Shown here piece by piece: positions 1-8,384 of a stretch of DNA of 64,000 nt. Under the pieces are notes generated by a model. That model saw nothing but the letters and a program-made list of their open reading frames with translations. It was not told where the DNA came from and ran no database searches. The stretch comes from Paludibacterium purpuratum (GTDB taxonomy: Bacteria > Pseudomonadota > Gammaproteobacteria > Burkholderiales > Chromobacteriaceae). Each line of letters starts with the position of its first letter. Within the stretch, counting starts at the first letter, position 1. The translations under genes and the position numbers were made by a program. The stretch covers positions 186,001 through 250,000 of the forward strand of contig NZ_SNZP01000004.1 in the NCBI RefSeq assembly GCF_004363805.1, given 5' to 3'.

Positions 1-1
1 G

Positions 2-1192
2 ATCCAGAAATTGGCAGACCGCATTTCCGGCATCTTCGTGCCGACCGTCGTCCTGATCAGCGCGTTGACGTTCTTGCTGTCCCGCTGGTTTGGCGTCGGC
101 CTGACCGATAGCTTTATTCACGCCGTCGCGGTGCTGGTGATCGCTTGCCCGTGCGCGCTGGGTTTGGCCACGCCGACGGCGGTGATGGTCGGCATCGGCC
201 GCGGTGCGCAGCACGGTATTCTATTTCGCAATGCCACGGCGTTGGAGCATGCCGAAAAGATCACGGCTTTGGTGGTGGACAAGACCGGCACGCTGACAGA
301 GGGCAAACCCGCTGTAGTGGATGTGGAAGCGCTGGGAGCGCAACCGGTCGAGCGCATCGTGCAGTGGGCCGCAAGCCTGGAACAGGGGTCGGAGCACCCG
401 CTGGCCAAGGCGATTCTCAACGCGGCGGTCGAACGGAAACTACCGTTATTGCCCATCCGGGATTTTGCCGCGACGGCAGGGCAGGGTATCGAGGGCGAGG
501 TCGACGGCCAGCGCATCCGCGTCGGTGTGCCCGCCTGGGTGGCACCGCTCGACGATGCGGCACAGGCGATCATCGAGCGCGCCGCGACCTATGGCCATAC
601 GCTGGCGGGTGTGGCGCTCGATGGGGTACTGGTGGGGCTGATCTCGCTGGCCGATGCCATCCGTCCTTCCTCGGCAGAAGCCGTGCGTCGGCTGCACGAA
701 CTGGGTATCGAGGTGGTGATGATGACCGGCGACCATCATGCCACGGCGGCGGCAATGGCCGCACAGGCCGGGATCGACCGCTTCCAGGCGCAGGTGCTGC
801 CGCAGGACAAGGCCGGTTACGTGCAGCAGTTGAAAAGCGCGGGCCGAGTGGTGGCGATGGTGGGGGATGGCGTCAACGACGCACCGGCGCTGGCCGCCGC
901 CGACGTGAGTTTTGCCATGGGTGCGGGCAGCGCGGTGGCGATCGAGACGGCGGATGTGACGATCATGCATAGCGATCTGCAAGCGGTGGTGATGGCGATC
1001 TCGTTATCGCGCGCCACGCTGGCCAAAATCCGCCAGAACCTGTTTTTTGCCTTTATCTACAATATTTTGGGGATACCGCTTGCGGCATTCGGCATGTTGA
1101 ATCCGGTGATTGCCGGTGCCGCCATGGCCATGAGTTCGGTCTCCGTCATCAGCAATTCACTTCTGCTGCGCCGCTGGCGCGGCCAACCTTGA
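2..1192 (+). CDS. copA: Copper-exporting P1B-type ATPase, 3' part (CopA)
   Basis: The frame is open back to base 2, so the N-terminal part (metal-binding domains and first membrane helices) lies before the window; about 396 C-terminal residues are present. Visible motifs in order are the membrane CPC metal site (ACPCALGLATP), the phosphorylated-aspartate loop DKTGTLTEGKP, the P1B nucleotide-domain motif SEHPLAKAI, MTGDHH, the hinge GDGVNDAPAL, and a final pair of hydrophobic helices. A CPC membrane motif with the SEHP signature is typical of Cu+/Ag+ efflux pumps of the inner membrane. A CopZ-like chaperone gene follows after 15 bp, supporting a copper-export operon whose promoter lies outside the window. 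Confidence 0.93.
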   Translation: MQKLADRISGIFVPTVVLISALTFLLSRWFGVGLTDSFIHAVAVLVIACPCALGLATPTAVMVGIGRGAQHGILFRNATALEHAEKITALVVDKTGTLTEGKPAVVDVEALGAQPVERIVQWAASLEQGSEHPLAKAILNAAVERKLPLLPIRDFAATAGQGIEGEVDGQRIRVGVPAWVAPLDDAAQAIIERAATYGHTLAGVALDGVLVGLISLADAIRPSSAEAVRRLHELGIEVVMMTGDHHATAAAMAAQAGIDRFQAQVLPQDKAGYVQQLKSAGRVVAMVGDGVNDAPALAAADVSFAMGAGSAVAIETADVTIMHSDLQAVVMAISLSRATLAKIRQNLFFAFIYNILGIPLAAFGMLNPVIAGAAMAMSSVSVISNSLLLRRWRGQP

Positions 1193-1207
1193 AATAGGAG
1201 CCCAACG

Positions 1208-1414
1208 ATGGAAACCGTGACCGTCAAGATCGATGGCATCAGCTGCATGGGGTGCGTTAAAACGCTGACCGGGGTGTTGACTGCCTTGCCCGGCGTCGAG
1301 ACCGCAGTGGTCGACAAGGACCAAGCGCAAGCGACGATTACCTACGACCCGGCGCAGGTTCAGATGCCGCGTTTCAAGTCGGCGATCGAAGATGCCGGCT
1401 ACGATGTCGTCTGA
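1208..1414 (+). CDS. copZ: Copper chaperone, single HMA domain (CopZ-like)
   Basis: This 68-residue protein consists of one heavy-metal-associated domain. The metal loop near residues 10-16 reads GISCMGC, the CxxC pair that binds one Cu+. AGGAG (1196-1200) sits 7 bases before the ATG. Such free HMA proteins carry Cu+ in the cytoplasm to CopA-type ATPases or to CsoR-type repressors, and the position directly behind copA matches that. The gene is the last of the operon, with a strong hairpin just after it. Confidence 0.92.
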   Translation: METVTVKIDGISCMGCVKTLTGVLTALPGVETAVVDKDQAQATITYDPAQVQMPRFKSAIEDAGYDVV

Positions 1415-1430
1415 AGCTGTGGGTAGGACA

Positions 1431-1460
1431 CTTCGGGGCGCTGATGCGCCCCGAAGCTTT
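1431..1460. terminator. Hairpin terminator after copZ, shared with the DUF411 gene
   Basis: A perfect 11-bp stem (left arm CTTCGGGGCGC, 1431-1441; right arm 1446-1456) with a TGAT loop is followed by CTTTTC. It lies between two convergent genes and could end transcripts from both sides, though only the + side has a short T run. Confidence 0.75.
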
Positions 1461-1480
1461 TCAGCGCATAGGGCAACGGT

Positions 1481-1933
1481 TTAGCGCTGGGCGTAAACCG
1501 AAGTCTGACCGTCTTTGGTGAATGCGATGACTTGGTATGGCGTCGTGACGCCGGCGGCATCCATGCCCGGCGCCTTCAGCGGCATGCCGGGCACCGCCAG
1601 GCCCGCGATCTTGGGATGGGTTTTGAGCACCTTTGCCACCAGATCCGGCGGCACATGTCCTTCGAAGATATAACCCCCTGCCGTGGCGGTGTGGCACGAG
1701 CGTAAAGCCTGTGGCACGCCAAGCTTATCCTTGATGGCGGTGATGTCCGGCTGTTCCTGGGTTGTGACGTCGAAGCCGGTTTTCTGCATGGCGGCGGCCC
1801 AACGCTCGCAGCAGACGCAGCCGGTGTTCTTGACCATCGTGATGGCGCTCGAGGCGGCGAGTGCGGGCATGCTCGAAAACAGGCCAAGCGCCAGGATGGC
1901 GGCAAGCCAGGTAGTGGTGATCGGGTTTCGCAT
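1481..1933 (-). CDS. Exported DUF411 metal-binding protein
   Basis: This 150-residue protein has a signal peptide (residues 1-26, ending PALAA) followed by a DUF411 domain. The motif GCVCCERW at about residues 38-45 is the cysteine cluster of this family, and a second Cys/His pair occurs in RSCHTA. DUF411 proteins are periplasmic or membrane-associated and are commonly found next to copper-resistance genes; a direct copper-binding role is likely, but the chemistry is not established here. It converges with copZ and shares its terminator. The small exported protein upstream is on the same strand 102 bp away, so the two may be co-transcribed from the CsoR-like promoter. Confidence 0.85.
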   Translation of the reverse strand: MRNPITTTWLAAILALGLFSSMPALAASSAITMVKNTGCVCCERWAAAMQKTGFDVTTQEQPDITAIKDKLGVPQALRSCHTATAGGYIFEGHVPPDLVAKVLKTHPKIAGLAVPGMPLKAPGMDAAGVTTPYQVIAFTKDGQTSVYAQR

Positions 1934-2035
1934 CTTGATTCAATCCATAGCATGTGTCTGCGCCGCGACGCGCGGTGCAGGACAGTTTCGTGTGTCGTCA
2001 TGTCTGGCATGACGCTAAGACAAGTCAGGAAGGAA

Positions 2036-2371
2036 TCAGGCGCGAGGTGGCGGAGAGAGCGCGTCCGGCTCGAAGGAGGTATAGCGCGCTTCGTGTCGCG
2101 AGTCCTGCGGCGACATGATCGGCACAGGGCCGAGCGCCGTGCCGAACAGGCCGACTAGCGAGGCTTGGCAACAGAAGTCGTGGTGGTGATTGACGGCCGT
2201 ATCGTTCAGGCGATGGTTGTTCGGTGCTTGAGCGCAGTGTGCCGCCATCATGCTGGCGGGCATTTGATTGGCGGAGTCGATTCCCGATGGCATTGGCCCG
2301 CTCGCCCAAACCTGCAGCGGCAGGACGGCAAAGGCGAACAGGAAAAAAGCAATGCTCAGCAATCGATGCAT
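2036..2371 (-). CDS. Small exported His/Met/Cys-containing protein, probably copper-related
   Basis: No family is recognised with certainty. From ATG 2371 it has 111 residues: a clear signal peptide (MHRLLSIAFFLFAFAVLPLQVWA) and a short mature part with metal-ligand-rich patches (MPASMMAAHC, NHHHDFCC) and a proline-rich end, SPPPRA. The layout resembles the small CopL/DUF2946-like proteins seen in copper loci, but that is an impression of composition only. The frame is open further upstream (an ATG at 2392 and another at 2476), but the latter would place the CsoR-like operator at 2434-2450 inside the gene, so I prefer 2371 or 2392. It precedes the DUF411 gene on the same strand. Confidence 0.6.
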   Translation of the reverse strand: MHRLLSIAFFLFAFAVLPLQVWASGPMPSGIDSANQMPASMMAAHCAQAPNNHRLNDTAVNHHHDFCCQASLVGLFGTALGPVPIMSPQDSRHEARYTSFEPDALSPPPRA

Positions 2372-2433
2372 GTTCTCGGCGTGAAACGACATGGCAATGG
2401 CGCCATACTGGCGCACCGTGGCGAGTTCGTCAA

Positions 2434-2450
2434 ATACCCACAAGGGGTAT
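2434..2450 (-). promoter_or_regulatory. CsoR-like operator
   Basis: A perfect inverted repeat ATACCC-ACAAG-GGGTAT lies about 42-63 bases upstream of the preferred starts of the small exported copper-locus protein. TACCC/GGGTA arms around a 5-base G/C-containing centre are typical of operators of the CsoR family of Cu(I)-sensing repressors. No csoR gene is visible in the window. Confidence 0.55.
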
Positions 2451-2476
2451 ATTTGATTTGAGGACAAATCGATCAT

Positions 2477-2877
2477 GCACGGGTTGGCTCAATGAGGGTC
2501 TGCCGCCATCGCCTTATGGCTCGGCAGAATTGAACGAGTGGGAGCGGTAGATTGAACATGTGGCGGGGGGGAAGGTTTGATCGGGTATGAATATTTTCCT
2601 AATGCAGTTCAGGTAAATTCTGCTAGTTTCGCACGATAGTATCTTGTTATTGCATTGTATTTGCTTGGTTTTTTGCCAGAGACTGCGCAATGGCCGCAGG
2701 ATGTTGCAGTAGCGCGGCTTGAGGAGGCCAGTTGGCGTGGACTGAGCGAGAAATACCTATGTAGGGTGGGGTATTGCTGTGTCCTCGGTCGGATTGGCAC
2801 GGCGGCTGATAGGAAGACCAGGGGATGTGAACCGTCAGACAGGCGCATCAGTCTTTCCTATTTATCCCACACTCAAG
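2477..2877. other. Intergenic stretch upstream of the hybrid kinase
   Basis: About 400 bp with no convincing gene. It is more AT-rich around 2580-2670 and holds a run of seven G near 2565. The kinase frame is open from a GTG at 2779, but codon use before about 2878 does not look coding. No clear operator or terminator was seen. Confidence 0.4.
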
Positions 2878-5145
2878 ATGGCTATGTTCAATCACTTGGT
2901 TCTACCTACAGTTCTTCGCCGCTCGCTCATCATGGTCTCGCATTTAGATCTGTCAGGCGCCAAGGAGTGGCTGCCGCGTATCGCTCTGGTCGGTTTCGCC
3001 CTGTTTCTCTGGCAGGCCTGCGGAGCGCTCCATAACATACTGGCACTGTGTTTACTGGTCGTGCTGTGCTTGCTGCAAGAAATCAATCATCAGCATAGGG
3101 TGCGCCGGTTCCGCGCCTTGCAGACCGCGCATGACCATGCCGTCGCGGCACGGCGGCAATTGCTGGCGGTGATCGAAGCCCTACCTGAAGCCTTTGCCTT
3201 TTATGACACCGAGGATCGATTGGCATTGTGCAACCAGCAGTACGCCAATCTGTTTTCGCGCGATATTCGGCCAGAGGAGTTGGTCGGCCAAACATTCGAG
3301 TCGATGAAGCGGCTTTCGCTACGATTTGCCAATGAACTGCCTGACGATGGCTACGATGCCGAGTCCTGGGTTGTGGAGCGGCGCCGGCGTCATCAAGCCG
3401 GCGAGTCTTGTTTGGTGCGCACCGGTAATCAGTGGTACTTGGAGAGCGATCATCCTGTGCCGGAGTTGGGATACGTCTGCCTGCGTTCCAATATCACTGC
3501 TTTGAAAACGCATGAGCTGTCCTTGCAGCAAGCTAAGCACCTGGCCGAGGAGGTCAGCCAGGCCAAGAGCGCTTTTCTGGCGATGATCAGTCATGAAATC
3601 CGCACACCGTTCTATGGCATTCTGGGGTGGTTGGAGCTCTTGAGCGCGACCCGGCTGGATCGCGAGCAGTCGACGATGCTCGCCAGCATGCATGAAGCGA
3701 CTTCGGTGTTGCTGCGTCTGATGGACGATATTCTCGATTTTTCCGCTATCGAAGCCGGTAAATTGACGTTATCGCCTGTCGTTGCGCCATTGCGCCCGCT
3801 ATTGGCCAGTGTGCTCCAGCTGTTTCAGTCCGCGGCCGTGGCACGTTCCCTTTCCTGCGAACTGATCATCGCGCCCGAGGTGGCCAGCGCCCATGTGCTC
3901 GATCCGCTGCGTGTGCGACAGATTCTGGTCAACTTTCTCAGTAATGCGCTCAAGCATACGGAGCAAGGCGGTATCCGCCTGACGGTCGATGTCTTGTCGG
4001 AAGACGGGGGGAGGCAGCATTTGTGCTTCAGTTGCATCGATAGCGGCAGCGGGCTCTCTGCCGGACAAGCGGAGCAGTTGTTCCAGCCGTTCGGGAGGGC
4101 ATTCGGGCAGGTGGGGACGCAGCATGGCGGGGTCGGACTGGGCCTGTCGATTTGCCGCCATCTGGCCGAATTGATGGGGGGCAATGTCGGTTTGCAGAAC
4201 GAACCGGGCGGCGGTGCCCGGGCTTGGTTGTCGCTTAGGCTAGATTGCGCATCGGTGCCAGGCGCTAGGTTGCGAACGAATGGCTCGGTGCTGCCGTTGC
4301 CTTTTGCCGGCTTGGCGCCGGTACTGTTGGTCGAGGACAATCCCTGCAACCGGCAACTGATGGCCATGCAAATGGAACAATTGGCGGTTGATTACCGAGT
4401 CGCAGAACATGGTGCCCAGGCCTTGGATCTTTGGCGCGAGCAGCGTTTCTCCCTGATTCTTTCCGACTGCCATATGCCGGTCATGGATGGCTACCAGTTG
4501 GTGCGCACCGTTCGCCAAGAGGAAATGGCTCGTGGCTTGACCCCGATCCCGGTGATCGCCTGCACCGCCAACCTGGCTGCCGATGTGGCACTACAGGCGC
4601 ACGACGCAGGTATGTCGCAGGTGTTGACCAAGCCAGTCGACCTGGCGGTGCTGGCGACGACCTTGCGCCATTGGCTGAATCTGCCTGAAACGCCGACACG
4701 GGTGTCGTGCCAGCGTTTTTCGGCAGAGTCCGGCAAGGTACTCGACCGTTCGGTGCTGCGCAGTTTCACTCAAGGCGATCGGACGAAGGAATGGCGCTTG
4801 GTGCGTCAGTTCGTGATAGTCGGTGCCGAGGATCGGCAGGCCCTGCGCCAAGCCATTCATCAAGACGATAGCGAGCAGACGGTATGGTATGCGCACCGGA
4901 TCAAGGGCGCGGCCCGGATGATCGGCGCGCACTGGCTGGCCGATGCGGCCGCCCGGCTTGAGCAGGCGGCACGTCAATCTTTGCCGGTGGCCGACGCCTG
5001 GCAGTCGCTGGAGCGAGGCTTTGTCGAAGTAGAGGCTTGGGTGAGCAGACAGCCGGGTCTGGTACGTCGTCCGCGGTGTCCCGTCGGTGCGGTGTCTAGT
5101 GGTAGCGGGCCAGGATCCTGTCGTATTCGCCGTTCTTCTGAATGA
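2878..5145 (+). CDS. Hybrid sensor histidine kinase (PAS-HisKA-HATPase-REC-Hpt)
   Basis: This is a BvgS/EvgS-type multistep phosphorelay kinase lacking its own periplasmic sensor domain. From ATG 2878 (755 residues) it shows a hydrophobic N-terminal segment (about 32-65), a PAS-like domain (about 90-215, EALPEAFAFYDTEDRLAL), a HisKA H-box MISHEIRTP with His at about 239, a HATPase domain with NALKH and GLGLSICRHL, a receiver domain with LILSDCHMPVMDG (Asp about 530), and a C-terminal Hpt with YAHRIKGAARMIG (His about 673). Starts at 2779 (GTG), 2884 or 2932 are possible; none has a good ribosome site. The 3' end overlaps the convergent binding-protein gene by 50 bp. No DNA-binding partner regulator is adjacent. 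Confidence 0.85.
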   Translation: MAMFNHLVLPTVLRRSLIMVSHLDLSGAKEWLPRIALVGFALFLWQACGALHNILALCLLVVLCLLQEINHQHRVRRFRALQTAHDHAVAARRQLLAVIEALPEAFAFYDTEDRLALCNQQYANLFSRDIRPEELVGQTFESMKRLSLRFANELPDDGYDAESWVVERRRRHQAGESCLVRTGNQWYLESDHPVPELGYVCLRSNITALKTHELSLQQAKHLAEEVSQAKSAFLAMISHEIRTPFYGILGWLELLSATRLDREQSTMLASMHEATSVLLRLMDDILDFSAIEAGKLTLSPVVAPLRPLLASVLQLFQSAAVARSLSCELIIAPEVASAHVLDPLRVRQILVNFLSNALKHTEQGGIRLTVDVLSEDGGRQHLCFSCIDSGSGLSAGQAEQLFQPFGRAFGQVGTQHGGVGLGLSICRHLAELMGGNVGLQNEPGGGARAWLSLRLDCASVPGARLRTNGSVLPLPFAGLAPVLLVEDNPCNRQLMAMQMEQLAVDYRVAEHGAQALDLWREQRFSLILSDCHMPVMDGYQLVRTVRQEEMARGLTPIPVIACTANLAADVALQAHDAGMSQVLTKPVDLAVLATTLRHWLNLPETPTRVSCQRFSAESGKVLDRSVLRSFTQGDRTKEWRLVRQFVIVGAEDRQALRQAIHQDDSEQTVWYAHRIKGAARMIGAHWLADAAARLEQAARQSLPVADAWQSLERGFVEVEAWVSRQPGLVRRPRCPVGAVSSGSGPGSCRIRRSSE

Positions 5146-5833
5146 TTTTCAGACCCTGATTGAACGTATCGCACAGGACGGAAGTACGGCAGGCCAATTG
5201 GTACTCAGTGGGCGGGAACAGATGATACATCTCGACCGGCTGGGGTTTTTCGTGAAACTGAGGTTCTAGCTTGTGATCCATCCACTGGAAGATACGACGG
5301 TCGGCCACGACGACATCGATTGCTCCCCGGTAGAGCAGCCGGTTTTGGTTCATCTGATCCGCTGCCTCGGCATAGTGCGGATTCTTGTTGGCCATGACGT
5401 GAAATTCCGGGCCTAGGTAGATTTTGGCGTTTGAATAAGCCAAGACGTTGTAATGGACCAGATCCGCGATCTGCGTCAACTTGAGCTGTCGGGATTTCAG
5501 TGTGATGGCCACGTCGTCGTAGCTGACGTAGGTGTTGGAGTAGTTGGTGCGAATGCCGGATTGGCGCCCCAGTGTGGCCACGGCGTCGATACCCGGGGAT
5601 TCCAGTGCGGTGGCCAGTCTGGGTTGCGACACATACTGCGGCGTCACGGCAATACCGCGCACGGCGAACGCGGCACGGATGATGTCGACTTCGATGCCAT
5701 TGTTGCTATCGGCCATGACGTACGGTTCGAGCGATTCGCCGAAGGCGACCCGGATCGATAGCTCGGCACCGGCAGCCCATCCCGCGCTGACAACCAGCAG
5801 GCACCCCAAGAGGTAATGCACGACAGACCGCAT
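5096..5833 (-). CDS. Periplasmic solute-binding protein, family 3 (venus-flytrap)
   Basis: This 245-residue protein has a signal peptide (first about 23 residues) and one SBP_bac_3 domain: an N-terminal strand RVAFGESLEPYVM, the EVDIIRAAFA helix, and VDVVVADRRIFQWM in the second lobe. No ABC transporter or permease is nearby. It converges on the hybrid kinase and their last 50 bp overlap, so the pair may be a split BvgS/EvgS arrangement in which a free flytrap protein informs a kinase that has none. That link is an inference. Amino acids or small organic acids are usual ligands for this fold; the ligand here cannot be read from sequence. Confidence 0.8.
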   Translation of the reverse strand: MRSVVHYLLGCLLVVSAGWAAGAELSIRVAFGESLEPYVMADSNNGIEVDIIRAAFAVRGIAVTPQYVSQPRLATALESPGIDAVATLGRQSGIRTNYSNTYVSYDDVAITLKSRQLKLTQIADLVHYNVLAYSNAKIYLGPEFHVMANKNPHYAEAADQMNQNRLLYRGAIDVVVADRRIFQWMDHKLEPQFHEKPQPVEMYHLFPPTEYQLACRTSVLCDTFNQGLKIIQKNGEYDRILARYH

Positions 5834-5961
5834 GGTTAGGATTCCAGTCGACTTATCAGTTCATCATAGGATGATAATTATGAGCTGAAAAACTTGAGTG
5901 TGCTATACGGTTATTGTTCTTTATGCCATATAAAAAACTGGCCATTTTGCTGGACAACGCG

Positions 5962-7842
5962 CTAGAGCACTTTGACGCAGCCGCGCCCCGCTGCTTTGGC
6001 TTGATAGAGCGCCTTGTCGGCGCGCGCGAGCAGCCGCTCGCCATCAGCGTCCTCGGGGGCGAGTGACGCGACGCCGATCGAACAGGAGAAATGGATACGG
6101 TCGTGCACTTCCGGAACCTGAACCGACATGTCCAGAATGCGTGCCAACAGTCGTCGCGCCGCTTCGGCCGCCTCCTCCACGCCGGTATGCGGCAGCATGA
6201 TGGCGAATTCCTCGCCGCCGAGCCGTCCCATCAGATCCTCCTTGCGCAGCAAAGGCGCCGATTCGCGGCATAGCGTGCGTAGCACATCGTCGCCGGTCGA
6301 GTGGCCGTACTGGTCGTTGACGTTCTTGAAGTGATCCAAGTCCAGCATCAGGACGGAGAGTGGTTGCGGATAGCGTCGCGCGCGCGTGACCTCTTTCTGC
6401 AATGCCTGCAGGAAGTTGCCGCGGTTGGCTACCCCGGTCAGGCTATCCAGGCGAGCCTCGCGTAGCAGGGCGGCCTCCAATTTCTTGCGTTCGGTAATGT
6501 CGCGCGCCGAGGCCCAGATCAACGATTGACCGTCGATCTCCACCGCCGTCGCAGTGATTTCCGCATCCCATAGCGAGCCGTCCACATGGCGCATCGCGGT
6601 TTGGAAAATCAGCGGTTGATCGTGATGGCTTTGCAAGATCTTGAGGATATCGGATGGCTCAAGATTGGCGGACCAATCCCAGATGCGGGTGGCCATGATC
6701 GCTTCCGGCCCCTCGGCGCAGATCTGCTTGAGAAAGCCCTCGCTGATTTCGAGGAAGCGGCCCTCGCGATCCAAGACCACCGTACCGTCCGCGCCGTGGC
6801 GCAGCAGCATTTGATAATGCTCGCTCTTGAGCCGCAAAGCCTCCATGGTTTCATGGTGTAGCAATACTTGGCAGACCAGATCCGATACATGCTCGATCAT
6901 GGCGAAGTCGTTCGCACCGGCGACACTGGGCAGGTGATGGTAGATGGCGAAGACCCCCAGTACCCGGTCGCCGCTCAGAATCGGCTGCGACCAGCAACTG
7001 TGCAGTTCGAAGCGAAGTGCTAGTTCGCGAGAGGCCGCCCAATAGGGGTGTTGCAGCGTGTCGTTGACGATCACCCGCTGGCGGCGATAGGCCGCCGCCC
7101 CACACGAGCCGATCTCGGGGCCGATCTCCACGCCATCGATGGCTGCCAAGTAGGCGGCCGGCAGGCTGGGGGCCGACAACAAACGTAAGAACCTACCCGT
7201 TCGATCCAGCGCCATGATCGAGCACAGCGTACCAGGGTGATCGATCTCGATGCCGTTGAGCAGCGTGTCGAGCACCTGTTTTAGCGGTGTATGCTGGGTC
7301 GTCAGCCGCAGGACGCGGTTGTGTAAAGCCAATTGCCGCTCAGCAGCCTCTAGGCGCGTCTGTTGTTCCATGTGCAACAGTTCCGCGCCGAGCCGAGCAG
7401 TAATCGGCTCCAGCAGCGTATCGAACCAATCGGGTAGGGTCGTGCTATCGGCAAAGAACATGGCCAAGTGGCCATAGCATTGGCCTTGATCGTCCAGAAA
7501 CGGATAGCCGTGGAAGCTATCGCTGCCTGTGTCGCACAATTGCGGGAAGGTTTGTCCCAGGCCGGAAGTCTGTACCAGCCGCTGCCCTCGGTAGACTAGC
7601 TCGCACGGCGTACCGGCCAAGGCAAAACTATCGGGTGCATGGCGTTGTGTGGATGCCACGACACGCACACGCGTCACCGGCAAATCGATGGCGCGTGCGA
7701 CCATGACCCGTTGCGCCCGCAGGTGCCGGGCCAGCCATTCGACGATGGCGTGCACGTAGGCTTCGCCTGCCAGCGAATAAGTCGATTGCCATAAATCGGT
7801 CTGCAGATGCTCGGGCCCCAGATTGTCGATGGCGCTGTGCAT
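5962..7842 (-). CDS. Diguanylate cyclase with GAF and PAS domains
   Basis: This 626-residue soluble protein is predicted to make cyclic di-GMP. The order is an N-terminal sensory region (about 1-160, possibly a second GAF-like fold), GAF (about 170-320), PAS (about 345-455, DGTVVLDREGRFLEI) and GGDEF (about 460-626). The active-site signature is GGEEF at about 542, an active variant. RKED sits five residues before it and matches the RxxD inhibitory site, so product feedback is expected. No transmembrane helices are evident, implying cytoplasmic sensing. It stands alone; its neighbours are divergent or separated by more than 120 bp. Confidence 0.92.
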   Translation of the reverse strand: MHSAIDNLGPEHLQTDLWQSTYSLAGEAYVHAIVEWLARHLRAQRVMVARAIDLPVTRVRVVASTQRHAPDSFALAGTPCELVYRGQRLVQTSGLGQTFPQLCDTGSDSFHGYPFLDDQGQCYGHLAMFFADSTTLPDWFDTLLEPITARLGAELLHMEQQTRLEAAERQLALHNRVLRLTTQHTPLKQVLDTLLNGIEIDHPGTLCSIMALDRTGRFLRLLSAPSLPAAYLAAIDGVEIGPEIGSCGAAAYRRQRVIVNDTLQHPYWAASRELALRFELHSCWSQPILSGDRVLGVFAIYHHLPSVAGANDFAMIEHVSDLVCQVLLHHETMEALRLKSEHYQMLLRHGADGTVVLDREGRFLEISEGFLKQICAEGPEAIMATRIWDWSANLEPSDILKILQSHHDQPLIFQTAMRHVDGSLWDAEITATAVEIDGQSLIWASARDITERKKLEAALLREARLDSLTGVANRGNFLQALQKEVTRARRYPQPLSVLMLDLDHFKNVNDQYGHSTGDDVLRTLCRESAPLLRKEDLMGRLGGEEFAIMLPHTGVEEAAEAARRLLARILDMSVQVPEVHDRIHFSCSIGVASLAPEDADGERLLARADKALYQAKAAGRGCVKVL

Positions 7843-8032
7843 AGTATGTCGGTGGTGGTCGGCTCATACAGATTTATAGCCCTATTTGCGCAACAAGGCA
7901 TGCCGAGTCGTGTGCGTGTCACACAGGGAGGGTAGTCAGGCCGATCCAGATCAAATGCGTGGCAGATCGTGCGAACAGGGTGTCGTGGGCGGGGCTAAAA
8001 TCGATTGTATTTTCTTCGATTGCGCACACGTT

Positions 8033-8332
8033 ATGTCTCATCCTGCTTCTCCGCATAGCACAACCCACTACATGGGTTTTACCCATCGGGAGTGCGAATA
8101 CTTGCCTTGCCATCAAGGTGTGAAACAGGAGTTCAACTGCCTGTTCTGCTATTGCCCGCTGGTACGGCTGCAATGCCCGGGTCCATACCGGATTTACCTG
8201 GATCAGCATGGTGTCGGCCGCAAGGATTGTAGCGACTGCAAGCTGCCGCACAATGGCTATGAACGTTCCTGGCGCCTGATGATGAAGTGGTTGAGCGATC
8301 CGCAGCCATGGGATGGCTTGCCGCGCTCTTAA
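8033..8332 (+). CDS. Cysteine-rich small-domain protein (zf-like, PF04071 type)
   Basis: This protein has 99 residues from ATG 8033. The core HRECEYLPCHQG ... FNCLFCYCPL ... CSDCKLPHN matches the small cysteine-rich domain family, with paired cysteines that probably bind zinc or an Fe-S cluster. Members are short and of unknown function, and in some genomes sit near cobalamin genes; no such neighbour is seen here. The frame is open 147 bases further upstream, but that part is low-complexity and the conserved region begins after residue 10. An alternative start is the ATG of MGFTHREC, 39 bases downstream. Confidence 0.75.
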   Translation: MSHPASPHSTTHYMGFTHRECEYLPCHQGVKQEFNCLFCYCPLVRLQCPGPYRIYLDQHGVGRKDCSDCKLPHNGYERSWRLMMKWLSDPQPWDGLPRS

Positions 8333-8345
8333 TCGGCGCTTTGTA

Positions 8346-8365
8346 ATATGATGTCCTCATCATAT
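8346..8365 (+). promoter_or_regulatory. Perfect 8-bp palindrome before an acetyltransferase gene
   Basis: ATATGATG-TCCT-CATCATAT ends 19 bases before the preferred start codon of the downstream GNAT gene. It could be an operator or a leader hairpin. No T run follows it, so it is not a terminator for the preceding gene. Confidence 0.45.
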
Positions 8366-8384
8366 GCCAATGACAGAGGACATC

